This document shows positions 32,580-40,901 of a stretch of 64,000 nt of DNA, piece after piece; within the stretch, counting starts at the first letter, position 1; each line of letters starts with the position of its first letter. A model generated the notes under the pieces. The model was given only the letters and a program-made list of their open reading frames with translations. It made no database searches and was not told the DNA's origin. The stretch is from Bordetella petrii (GTDB lineage: Bacteria; Pseudomonadota; Gammaproteobacteria; Burkholderiales; Burkholderiaceae_B), in assembly GCA_017745595.1 (NCBI GenBank), contig WMBV01000010.1, positions 89,777 through 153,776 on the forward strand, in the 5' to 3' direction. The position numbers and the translations under genes are program-made.

Positions 32580-34928
32580 CTAGGCGGCCGCGCGCCGCGT
32601 GCCGGGCTGCTCGGCGCCGGTCATGCCGAAGTCGAACGGAAAGTCGTCGACCCGGATGACCTGGTCGCGCAACGCATCGCGGCGCTTGAGTTGTTCGTAG
32701 TCGTGGCGGTCGAGCCCGCCCGCGGCGTGGGCCGCGTCGGCCAGGTCGCGCACATTGGCTTGCGGGTCGCCGGCCAGGGCGCCGCTTTTTTCGTAGGCGC
32801 GCAGCCGGGACTCGGCTGCTTCGGCCGCCAGTGTGGCGGCCAGCGCCTGTTCGAGCGCGCCGACGGGTTCGTCTGCCGTGGCGGGCAGGTGGCAACTGGC
32901 GGTGAGTCGATCGCGCGGCGCGCCGGGCTCGGTAAGCAGCCGGGCGACGCGTTGGCCAAGCAGATCAGCGGGTGCATGGTGCGGCGGCCCCCAGGGGAAG
33001 AGCAGATGGCGTAGGGTCCAGCCTACCGAACGCGAGGGCAGGTTGTCCAGCACGCCATTGAAAGCATCTTGTACGCGCTGCAATGCGTCTTGCAGGGCCC
33101 AGTGCGCCAGCGGGGCATCGGCGGCCTGGCGTCCTTCGTCTTCGTAGCGCTTGAGCACCGCCGAAGCCAGGTACATCTGCGACAGAATATCGCCCAGCCG
33201 CGCCGACAGGCGTTCGCGGCGCTTCAGGCTGCCGCCCAGCAGCGCCATCGACAGGTCGGCCAGCAAGGCGAAGGCGCACGAATAGCGGGCCAGCTGGCGG
33301 TAGTAGCGCCGCATTTCCGGCGCCGCGTCAGACGGCGCCCGCGCCAGACGCGCGCCGGTCAACGCGTGGCCCACGGCGCGCAGGCCATTGCCGGCCACGA
33401 ATGCCGCGTGGCCCCAGAAGGCCCGGTCGAACGCGCGCAGGCCGCGTTGCGCATCGGAATCGCCCGCCGCCCGCATTTCGGCCAGCACGTAGGGGTGGCA
33501 GCGGATCGCGCCCTGGCCGAAGATGATCAGGCTGCGCGTCAGGATGTTGGCGCCTTCCACCGTGATGCCCACCGGCACTTGCTGGTAGGCGCGCCCCAGG
33601 AAATTGGACGGCCCCAGGCAGATGCCCTTGCCGCCGATGACGTCCATGCCGTCGTTGACCACCTGGCGCGCGCGCTCGGTGATGTGATATTTGACGATGG
33701 CCGATACCACCGAGGGTTTTTCGCCCAGGTCGACCGCGCCGGCGGTCATGACGCGGGCCGCGTCCATCAGGTACGTGTGGCCGCCGATGCGCGCCAGGGC
33801 TTCTTCCACGCCCTCGAAGCGGCCGACCGGGGCGCGGAACTGGCTGCGCACGCGGGCGTAGGCGCCCACCGCGCGCGCCGTCAGCTGCGACATGCCGGTA
33901 TTCGAGGCCGGCAGCGAAATCGAGCGGCCCGCCGCCAGGCATTCCATCAGCATGCGCCAGCCCTGGCCCGCCATGGCGGGGCCGCCGATGATGAAGTCCA
34001 GCGGCATGAAGACGTCGGTGCCGCGCGTGGGGCCGTTCATGAACATGGCGTTCAGCGGAAAGTGGCGCCGGCCGGTTTCCACGCCCGGATGATCGTGCGG
34101 CACCAGCGCGCAGGTAATGCCCACGTCGGCCGCGCCGCCCAGCAGGCGGTCGGGGTCGTACAGGCGAAAGGCCAGGCCCAGCAGGGTGCACACCGGCGCC
34201 AGCGTGATGTAGCGCTTGTCCCAGGTGACCCGCATGCCCAGCACTTCGCGGCCTTGCCACAGGCCCTTGCAGACGATGCCGCGGTCGGGAATGGCGGCCG
34301 CGTCGGAGCCCGCCCACGGGCTGGTCAGCGCGAAGGCCGGCACGTCTTCGCCGCGCGCCAGGCGCGGCAGGTAATGGTTCTTCTGCGCCTCGGTGCCGTA
34401 GTGCAGCAGCAGTTCGGCCGGCCCCAGCGAATTGGGCACCATGACCGACACGGCCAGCGCCGACGAGCGGGTCGACAGGCGGGTGACGACTTGCGAATGC
34501 GCGTAGGCCGAGAACCCCAGGCCGCCGTATTCGCGCGGGATGATCATGCCCAGGAAGCCATTGTTTTTCAGATAGGCCCAGGTCTCGGGCGACAGGTCGT
34601 AGCGCTGGTGGCTGATGTCCCAGTCGTCGACCATGCGGCAGGCCTGCTCGGCCTGCACGTCCAGGAAGCGCTGTTCGTCGTCGGTCAGGCGCGGGCGCGG
34701 CAGGGCCAGCAGCTTGGCCCAGTCGGGGCGGCCGCGGAACAGTTCGCCTTCCCACCACACGGTGCCGGCTTCCAGCGCATCGCGTTCGGTATCGGACATG
34801 CGCGGCAGCACCTTGCGGTAGGCCTTGAACAGGGGCCGCGACAGCAGCGCGCGCCGCACCGGCCGCACGCCCAGCACGACGGCGATCAGGGCCGCCAGAA
34901 TGCCCGCGGTAAGCAACAAGCCGCTCAT
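32580..34928 (-). CDS. fadE: Long acyl-CoA dehydrogenase (FadE type)
   Basis: A 782-residue flavoenzyme catalysing the first oxidation of beta-oxidation. Its length and the N-terminal membrane helix (LLLTAGILAALIAVVLGV) match E. coli FadE (814) rather than the 380-residue dehydrogenases. IPREYGGLGFSAYAHSQVV and FALTSPWAGSDAAAIPD are the FAD/substrate blocks. PVGITVEGANILTRSLIIFG contains the catalytic glutamate region, followed by QGAIRCHPYVLAEM. It is the first structural gene after the TetR regulator and heads the fadE-fadI-fadJ-fadL run. Confidence 0.94.
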   Translation of the reverse strand: MSGLLLTAGILAALIAVVLGVRPVRRALLSRPLFKAYRKVLPRMSDTERDALEAGTVWWEGELFRGRPDWAKLLALPRPRLTDDEQRFLDVQAEQACRMVDDWDISHQRYDLSPETWAYLKNNGFLGMIIPREYGGLGFSAYAHSQVVTRLSTRSSALAVSVMVPNSLGPAELLLHYGTEAQKNHYLPRLARGEDVPAFALTSPWAGSDAAAIPDRGIVCKGLWQGREVLGMRVTWDKRYITLAPVCTLLGLAFRLYDPDRLLGGAADVGITCALVPHDHPGVETGRRHFPLNAMFMNGPTRGTDVFMPLDFIIGGPAMAGQGWRMLMECLAAGRSISLPASNTGMSQLTARAVGAYARVRSQFRAPVGRFEGVEEALARIGGHTYLMDAARVMTAGAVDLGEKPSVVSAIVKYHITERARQVVNDGMDVIGGKGICLGPSNFLGRAYQQVPVGITVEGANILTRSLIIFGQGAIRCHPYVLAEMRAAGDSDAQRGLRAFDRAFWGHAAFVAGNGLRAVGHALTGARLARAPSDAAPEMRRYYRQLARYSCAFALLADLSMALLGGSLKRRERLSARLGDILSQMYLASAVLKRYEDEGRQAADAPLAHWALQDALQRVQDAFNGVLDNLPSRSVGWTLRHLLFPWGPPHHAPADLLGQRVARLLTEPGAPRDRLTASCHLPATADEPVGALEQALAATLAAEAAESRLRAYEKSGALAGDPQANVRDLADAAHAAGGLDRHDYEQLKRRDALRDQVIRVDDFPFDFGMTGAEQPGTRRAAA

Positions 34929-34984
34929 GGTGTTTGGTCTCCGTAAAGCAAGGTAGGCGTGGGATCGGTGAATGGGGCGTGGTC

Positions 34985-35013
34985 GGTGTCAGGCACCTGC
35001 GGAGCCTGACACC
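34985..35013. repeat. 3'-end hairpin repeat, copy 7 (compensated short variant)
   Basis: Arms GGTGTCAGGC and GCCTGACACC with centre ACCTGCGGA; CTGAC became CAGGC with matching change in the other arm. It lies between the TetR gene's 3' end and fadE. Confidence 0.85.
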
Positions 35014-35036
35014 TTGCAAGGGCCGCTGCATCGCAA

Positions 35037-35067
35037 GGTGTCTGACTCCCGCGGGGTGTCAGACACC
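35037..35067. repeat. 3'-end hairpin repeat, copy 8
   Basis: Consensus arms with centre TCCCGCGGGGT, 20 bp beyond the stop of the TetR gene. It is the only nearest-to-stop copy whose orientation is opposite to the rule seen at the other loci. Confidence 0.9.
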
Positions 35068-35087
35068 GAAACGGGCAAGGTCCCATG

Positions 35088-35759
35088 TCAGCCCTCCGGA
35101 TACTGAGGCAGGGGCGCGCGCAGCCCGCCCAGCAGGAAGCTCATCAGGCGCGGCAGCAGGCGTTCGGGATCGTGCGCCGGGTCGGGGTCGTCCTGGCTCC
35201 AGCCGATGCACAGCCGCAGCACTTCGGTGCCGATGATGGCGTACGAGGTGGCGCCCAGCATGAACTGGAAGCGCCAGATGACCTCGGCGCGCGGCACGTC
35301 GGGCAAGGCCTTGAACAGCGCGGCCTGGTAGCGTTCCATGACGTCGGCATATTCTTCGGCGACCAGGGCGCGGATGACGCCGGTGGGGTCGGTCATGGTG
35401 CGCTCGAGCAGGTGCAGGAAGTTCTTGCCGGCATGATCGGGGCTGGCGGCCAGCCGCAGCACGGTGCCGAAGAAGGCATCGACGATTTGCGACGGCTTGA
35501 GCGGCTGGCCCTGGGCCTGGGCTTCGAGCTCATCGAGCAGGCGCAGGCGTTCGCGGTTCAGCACCGCCAGGCGCCGCTTCAGCACGGCCTGGATCAGCGC
35601 TTCTTTCGAGCCGAAGTGGTAGTTCACCGCCGCCAGGTTGACGCCGGCCTCGCCGGTGATCTGCCGCATCGAGGTGCCGTCGTGCCCCTGCCGCACGAAC
35701 AGCGACTCGGCCGTGTCCAGGATGATTTCGCGGGTAGAGGATGAGCGCAGTTCGTTCAT
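35088..35759 (-). CDS. TetR-family regulator of fatty acid degradation (PsrA-like)
   Basis: A 223-residue TetR regulator. The DNA-binding domain is residues 1-60 (REIILDTAESLFVRQGHDGTSMRQITGEAGVNLAAVNYHFGSKEALIQAVL), and the C-terminal part (LKPSQIVDAFFGTVLRLA to TMTDPTGVIRALVAEEY) resembles PsrA-type acyl-binding regulators. An operator matching the published PsrA consensus (CAAAC-N2-4-GTTTG) lies between its -10 box and start codon, implying autorepression. It heads the fatty-acid island, whose genes it probably represses until long-chain fatty acid is present. PsrA identity is inferred from family, site and context. Confidence 0.87.
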   Translation of the reverse strand: MNELRSSSTREIILDTAESLFVRQGHDGTSMRQITGEAGVNLAAVNYHFGSKEALIQAVLKRRLAVLNRERLRLLDELEAQAQGQPLKPSQIVDAFFGTVLRLAASPDHAGKNFLHLLERTMTDPTGVIRALVAEEYADVMERYQAALFKALPDVPRAEVIWRFQFMLGATSYAIIGTEVLRLCIGWSQDDPDPAHDPERLLPRLMSFLLGGLRAPLPQYPEG

Positions 35760-35768
35760 GGCAAATTA

Positions 35769-35788
35769 ATTCAAACGTTCGTTTGAAT
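35769..35788. promoter_or_regulatory. PsrA-type operator
   Basis: A perfect palindrome with arms ATTCAAACG and CGTTTGAAT around TT. It contains CAAAC-N4-GTTTG, the PsrA box. It lies between the TetR gene's -10 and its start, 10 bp before the ATG. Confidence 0.8.
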
Positions 35789-35790
35789 AT

Positions 35791-35796
35791 ATTATA
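35791..35796 (-). promoter_or_regulatory. -10 box of the TetR/PsrA-like gene
   Basis: A perfect TATAAT on the minus strand, 31 bp upstream of the regulator's ATG, immediately beside the operator, so transcription would start inside the palindrome. No good -35 is visible 17 bp further. Confidence 0.55.
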
Positions 35797-36041
35797 GGTA
35801 GCCGCGCCGGCAGCGCGAGTCGGCATTAACCCTAGGGTGCGCGGCAAAAGCTTGTTCCGGCGCAAACGGGGCGGGGCCGGACGGCAAAACCCCAATGCAA
35901 AGCGGGTCGCGCGAGGCAAACGGTTCGCCAGCGGTTACAGTTCAGGGATATTGCGCTGCGGCGAAAGGCGGCGCAGGCTACATAAAAGGTTTTTGCCATG
36001 TCCGAATACACAGCGGCCGCCGCGGCCGCAAGGGTGCTGCC

Positions 36042-36998
36042 ATGAACGATTCGTCTCACCTGCCGGCAGCCCACTGGAACCTGGATAACATCGTGGCGGG
36101 GCTGCGGGGGGCGCGCGTCGACTGGCGCGGCCCGCGCGGGCGGCTGCGCGAAGACGCCGGCGACCGCGAGTTTCCGTCGCAGGAAAGCCTGCGCGTCATC
36201 GTGCGGCAACTGTGCGGGGCGCTGTTTCCCATGCGCCTGGGTCCCATCGACCTGCGCGCGGAGGTCGAGGATTTTTACGTGGGCCATACCATCGGCGCGG
36301 CGCTCGATGCCCTGTTGCACCAGGTCTGTCTGGAACTGCACCACATGGGCCGCAACGCGCCCGAGGCCGAGTCCGAGGCCAGCCTGCGCGCCCGCGCCAT
36401 GCAGATCGTGCGGCAGTTCGGCGCCGCGCTGCCGCAGGTGCGGCGCGCGCTCGACCTGGACGTGACCGCCGCCTACCAGGGCGACCCGGCCGCGCATAGC
36501 GTGGACGAAGTGCTGCTGTGCTATCCCGGCGTCAGCGCGATGATCCACCATCGCCTGGCCAGCGTGCTGTACAAGCTGGGCGTGCCCATGCTGGCGCGCA
36601 TCGTGGCCGAGATCGCGCACGCCGACACCGGCATCGACATCCATCCGGGCGCCACCATCGGCAAGAGCTTTTTCATCGACCACGGCACCGGCGTGGTCAT
36701 AGGCGAAACCGCCATCATCGGCGACCGCGTGCGGCTATATCAGATGGTCACCCTGGGCGCCAAGCGCTTCCCGCCCGGCGAAAACGGCGAACTGAAAAAA
36801 GGCCTGCCGCGCCACCCCATCATCGAAGACGATGTCGTCATCTATGCCGGCGCCACCATTCTGGGGCGGGTCACCATCGGCCATGGCTCGACCATCGGCG
36901 GCAACGTGTGGCTGACGCGCAGCGTGCCGCCCGGCAGCAACGTCACGCAGGCCAGCCTGGTCAGCGACATGCCCAATTGCGGGCTGGGCGGGGCGTAA
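36042..36998 (+). CDS. epsC: Serine O-acetyltransferase, EpsC type
   Basis: A 318-residue acetyltransferase making O-acetylserine for cysteine synthesis. The N-terminal helical part ends with AAHSVDEVLLCYPGVSAMIHHRLASVLYKLG. A left-handed beta-helix follows: HADTGIDIHPGATIGKSFFIDHGTGVVIGETAIIG, then KRFPPGENGELKKGLPRHPIIEDDVVIYAGATILG and the terminal GSTIGGNVWLT, with the His/Asp acceptor site in FFIDHGTG. It is the long form (EpsC/SatA) rather than 270-residue CysE. ATG 36042 is used because upstream codons lack similarity. The SIR2 gene follows within about 15 bp. The 282-bp gap before it also holds the PsrA operator. Confidence 0.88.
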   Translation: MNDSSHLPAAHWNLDNIVAGLRGARVDWRGPRGRLREDAGDREFPSQESLRVIVRQLCGALFPMRLGPIDLRAEVEDFYVGHTIGAALDALLHQVCLELHHMGRNAPEAESEASLRARAMQIVRQFGAALPQVRRALDLDVTAAYQGDPAAHSVDEVLLCYPGVSAMIHHRLASVLYKLGVPMLARIVAEIAHADTGIDIHPGATIGKSFFIDHGTGVVIGETAIIGDRVRLYQMVTLGAKRFPPGENGELKKGLPRHPIIEDDVVIYAGATILGRVTIGHGSTIGGNVWLTRSVPPGSNVTQASLVSDMPNCGLGGA

Positions 36999-37013
36999 CC
37001 GGGCGTGGCGCCC

Positions 37014-37892
<879 letters not shown>

Positions 37893-37948
37893 TCGCGCTA
37901 AGCAAGTGCTTGCCCCGCTTGGTTTTTTTGCGAATGACCCCAAGCTTT

Positions 37949-37987
37949 CCATAGGGTTGTCCACAGAAACTGGGGATAACCCTATGG
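37949..37987. other. Palindrome built from two near-DnaA boxes
   Basis: Perfect 10-bp arms CCATAGGGTT (37949-37958) and AACCCTATGG (37978-37987). Inside lie TTGTCCACA (37957-37965) and, inverted, TGGGGATAA (37971-37979), each one base off the DnaA box TTATCCACA. It sits in the 252-bp convergent gap after the SIR2 gene. Confidence 0.6.
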
Positions 37988-38096
37988 GGGCGGAGGTATC
38001 AGTGTTCCACCCCGTGCCGCGCGACCCTCCCGGGATGAAACGGATGCGGCCGATCGGGGACGCCGCGGATCCGGCTCTGCCGGTCCGCCAGCGTCG

Positions 38097-38125
38097 CCCC
38101 CTTGAGGGGGAAGCGCGCAGCGCTT
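38097..38125. repeat. Tandem GC-rich hairpins after the inositol-monophosphatase gene
   Basis: CCCCC/GGGGG around TTGA (38097-38110) is followed directly by AAGCGC/GCGCTT around GCA (38111-38125), 20 bp beyond the leftward gene's stop. I recognise similar double hairpins from other Burkholderiales intergenic regions. They may act as a bidirectional transcription end. Confidence 0.6.
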
Positions 38126-38144
38126 CGGGGGTGGGGCTTTCACT

Positions 38145-38993
38145 TCAGGAAGGCGGGTAGTCGTCGCCCATCAGGGCGCGCCGCGTGGCATGCCAGCTGC
38201 CCACGTCGGGCGCGTACAGCAGGCCGCCCGTGCGGTGCGTGGGCTTGTACGGGCTGGCGTCGAAGTGCGCCGAGAAGCCGCCGGCTTCGCGGTGCAGCAG
38301 CCAGCCGGCGGCGTGGTCCCAGGGGTCGAGCTTGTTGTAGAGCATGACGTGGCAATGCCCGCTGGCCGCCAGGCGGTATTCGTGGGCCGCGCAGCGCAAC
38401 GACGCGGTGGAGCCCAGCGTGGCGAGGTTGCCATTGACGGTGGCCCGCAGCGGCTCGGGCAGGAAGCCGGACGCGATCAGGCCGTCCATTTCGTGCGGAG
38501 GAGCCGGCTGCGCGACCTTCAGCGGCGTTTGCGTGCCGTCGCCGGCTTCGGACCAGGCGCCGTCGCCGCGCACCGCCATGGCCCAGTCGTGGGCGATGGG
38601 GTCGTAGATGACGCCGGCCAGCACATCGCCACGATGGCATACCGCCACCATCATGCCGAACAGCGGCAGGCCCGCCACGAAATTGCGGGTGCCGTCGATG
38701 GGGTCGATGAGAAAGGCCAGGTCGGCGTCGACCAGCATGTTGAGCAGCGCCGGGTTACGGGCCGAAGCTTCTTCGCCCACCATGATGGCGCCGGGATGCA
38801 GCTTGGCCAGGCGTGTGGCGATGAAGCGTTCGGCGGCTTCGTCGGCGTCGGTGACCAGGTCGCGCGGCGAACTTTTGGTGTGCACCGCGTCGGCGGCCAG
38901 CCGGCGAAAGCGCGGCATGACTTCGGCCTGGGCGGCTTCGGCCAGGATCGCGGCGATGCGGCGCGTGTCTTCGCGAGAGTAGGACTTGGTCAT
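38145..38993 (-). CDS. Inositol-monophosphatase-family phosphatase (SuhB/HisN/CysQ-like)
   Basis: A 282-residue Mg-dependent phosphatase. Metal ligands: Glu in VGEEAS (72-77), Asp97 and Asp100 in LIDPIDGTRNF, and Asp in WDHAAGWLLHREAGG. The N-terminal SSPRDLVTDADEAAERFI is also a family block. The family includes inositol-1-phosphatase, histidinol-phosphatase HisN and CysQ; residues that separate them are not decisive here, so the substrate stays open. ATG 38993 is used; the open codons upstream have no family similarity. Confidence 0.85.
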   Translation of the reverse strand: MTKSYSREDTRRIAAILAEAAQAEVMPRFRRLAADAVHTKSSPRDLVTDADEAAERFIATRLAKLHPGAIMVGEEASARNPALLNMLVDADLAFLIDPIDGTRNFVAGLPLFGMMVAVCHRGDVLAGVIYDPIAHDWAMAVRGDGAWSEAGDGTQTPLKVAQPAPPHEMDGLIASGFLPEPLRATVNGNLATLGSTASLRCAAHEYRLAASGHCHVMLYNKLDPWDHAAGWLLHREAGGFSAHFDASPYKPTHRTGGLLYAPDVGSWHATRRALMGDDYPPS

Positions 38994-39137
38994 GCCGGGC
39001 TCTGGGAAAAGAGCAGCAAATCTAGCATGTTTGCCTGCCAGCGTGGCTTGATGAGGCGCGAAATGCGCGCGGGGAATTCGAGGAAAGGGGCCTGAAGCGA
39101 AACTTCCATCCCCGCAACGCTGCGCGCTGCATTGCCA

Positions 39138-39167
39138 GGTGTCAGGCTCCCCAGGGTGCCTGACACC
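39138..39167. repeat. 3'-end hairpin repeat, copy 9 (compensated variant)
   Basis: Arms GGTGTCAGGC and GCCTGACACC, centre TCCCCAGGGT. Both arms carry the matching CAGGC/GCCTG change. Confidence 0.85.
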
Positions 39168-39195
39168 GCTGTGCATAGACGGTCTGGGTGACGGC

Positions 39196-39227
39196 GGTGT
39201 CTGACACCCTGGCGGGAGTCAGACACC
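39196..39227. repeat. 3'-end hairpin repeat, copy 10
   Basis: Consensus arms with centre ACCCTGGCGGGA, in the cluster of three between the phosphatase and gabD genes. Confidence 0.9.
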
Positions 39228-39261
39228 TGGCTGCCGTGCGCCAATGGAGCCGGATCTGCGC

Positions 39262-39292
39262 GGTGTCTGACACCCTGCGGGAGTCAGACACC
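39262..39292. repeat. 3'-end hairpin repeat, copy 11
   Basis: Consensus arms with centre ACCCTGCGGGA, 47 bp beyond the gabD stop. Confidence 0.9.
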
Positions 39293-39339
39293 CGGCCGGC
39301 TCGAGTCAGAACCCTGGCCGGCCTGCCGCCCGGGCGGGT

Positions 39340-40806
39340 TCAACCGCCCAGGTCGACGCACAGGTACTTCAATTCCAGGTATTCCTCGATGCCGTATTTC
39401 GAACCTTCGCGGCCCAGGCCCGATTGCTTCACGCCGCCGAACGGGCCGACCTCGTTCGAGATGATGCCGGTGTTGATGCCGACGATGCCGTATTCCAGCG
39501 CTTCGGACACGCGCCACACGCGGGCGTAGTCGCGCGTGTAGAAGTAAGCCGCCAGCCCGAAGATGGTGTTGTTGGCCTGCTTCAGCACTTCTTCTTCGGT
39601 GTCGAACTTGAACAGCGGCGCGACCGGGCCGAAGGTTTCTTCGATGGCGAAGCGCATCGATGCGGTCACGTCGCGCACGATGGTGGGCTGGAAGAAGGTG
39701 CCGCCCAGCGCGTGCGGTTTGCCGCCGGTCACGACCTTGGCGCCGTGCTCGGTGGCGTCGGCGATGTGTTCCTGCACCTTGGCCACGGCGTTGTCGTCGA
39801 TCAGCGGGCCCTGCGTCACGCCGTCGGCAAAGCCGTCGCCCACCTTCATGGCTTCGACCTTGGCGGTCAGGCGCTTGACCAGGTCTTCGTACACGCCGGA
39901 CTGGATGTAGATGCGGTTGGCGCACACGCAGGTCTGGCCGGCGTTGCGGTATTTCGAGGCCAGGATGCCGTCGACCGCGCGGTCGAGATCGGCGTCGTCG
40001 AACACAATGAACGGCGCGTTGCCGCCCAGTTCCAGCGACAGTTTTTTGATGGTGGGCGCGCATTGTTCCATTAGCGTGCGGCCTACTTCGGTCGAGCCGG
40101 TGAAGCTGAGCTTGCGCACTTCGTCGCTTTCGCACAGCGCCGCGCCGATCTCGCGCGAACTGCCGGTAATGACGTGGAACACGCCGGCCGGCACGCCGGC
40201 CTCTTCGGCCAGCACGGCCAGGGCCAGCGCGGTCAGGGGCGTCTGCTGGGCGGGCTTGACCACCATGGTGCAGCCCGCGGCCAGCGCGGGACCGACCTTG
40301 CGGGTGATCATGGCGGCCGGGAAGTTCCAGGGCGTGATGGCGGCGGTGACGCCGATGGGCTGCTTCAGCACCATCAGGCGCTGGCCGGCCTTGGGGCTTT
40401 GCAGCACGTCGCCGTCGATGCGCTTGGCTTCTTCGGCGAACCATTCCAGGAACGACGCCGCATAGGCGATTTCGCCCGCCGCTTCGGTAACGGGCTTGCC
40501 CTGTTCCGAGGTCATGATGGTGGCCAGGTCTTGCTGGTTGGCCAGCATCAGCTGGGCCCATTTCAGCAGAATGGCGGCCCGTTCCTTGCCGGTTTTGGCG
40601 GCCCAGGCGGGCAGGGCGGCCGCGGCGCTGGCGATGGCCTGCTCGGTTTCTTTGCGGCCCAGCTTGGGCACCGACACGATGGTCTTGCCGGTAGAGGGAT
40701 TGTTGACGGGAATGCCGGCGCCGCCGGCACCCACCCATTTGCCGTCGATGTAGCAGGCGTCGCGCAGCAATTCGGCGCGCTTGAGGGTTTGGGGCAATTG
40801 CGACAT
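39340..40806 (-). CDS. gabD: NAD(P)-dependent succinate-semialdehyde dehydrogenase
   Basis: A 488-residue aldehyde dehydrogenase. It has the Rossmann segment PWNFPAAMITRKVGPALAAGCT, FTGSTEVG, the general base Glu259 in LELGGNAPFIVF, and the catalytic Cys293 in RNAGQTCVCANR with the second Cys two residues later, as in GabD. It oxidises succinate semialdehyde to succinate, the second step of GABA breakdown. ATG 40806 has AGGAG seven bases upstream; the frame is open further only as shadow of gabT. It follows gabT by 95 bp on the same strand. Confidence 0.93.
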   Translation of the reverse strand: MSQLPQTLKRAELLRDACYIDGKWVGAGGAGIPVNNPSTGKTIVSVPKLGRKETEQAIASAAAALPAWAAKTGKERAAILLKWAQLMLANQQDLATIMTSEQGKPVTEAAGEIAYAASFLEWFAEEAKRIDGDVLQSPKAGQRLMVLKQPIGVTAAITPWNFPAAMITRKVGPALAAGCTMVVKPAQQTPLTALALAVLAEEAGVPAGVFHVITGSSREIGAALCESDEVRKLSFTGSTEVGRTLMEQCAPTIKKLSLELGGNAPFIVFDDADLDRAVDGILASKYRNAGQTCVCANRIYIQSGVYEDLVKRLTAKVEAMKVGDGFADGVTQGPLIDDNAVAKVQEHIADATEHGAKVVTGGKPHALGGTFFQPTIVRDVTASMRFAIEETFGPVAPLFKFDTEEEVLKQANNTIFGLAAYFYTRDYARVWRVSEALEYGIVGINTGIISNEVGPFGGVKQSGLGREGSKYGIEEYLELKYLCVDLGG

Positions 40807-40901
40807 GGATACTCCTTGAATATGAAAGCGCGTAATGGTCAACGGCCGCGTGCGCACCATAAAGGAACGCACGCGGCCGGAGGTTTCGCCGCAGACGCAG
40901 G

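Larger units (their letters stand above)
38994..39339. other. 346-bp gene-free stretch with three hairpin repeats
   Basis: Between the phosphatase start and the gabD stop there is no credible gene. The stretch holds the phosphatase leader and three hairpin repeats (39138, 39196, 39262). Confidence 0.8.

Noticed and set aside
39138..39292. Cluster of three similar repeats considered as a CRISPR array
   Set aside because: The units are palindromic hairpins with unequal spacing and mixed orientation, scattered across the window; there is no constant spacer length and no cas genes.
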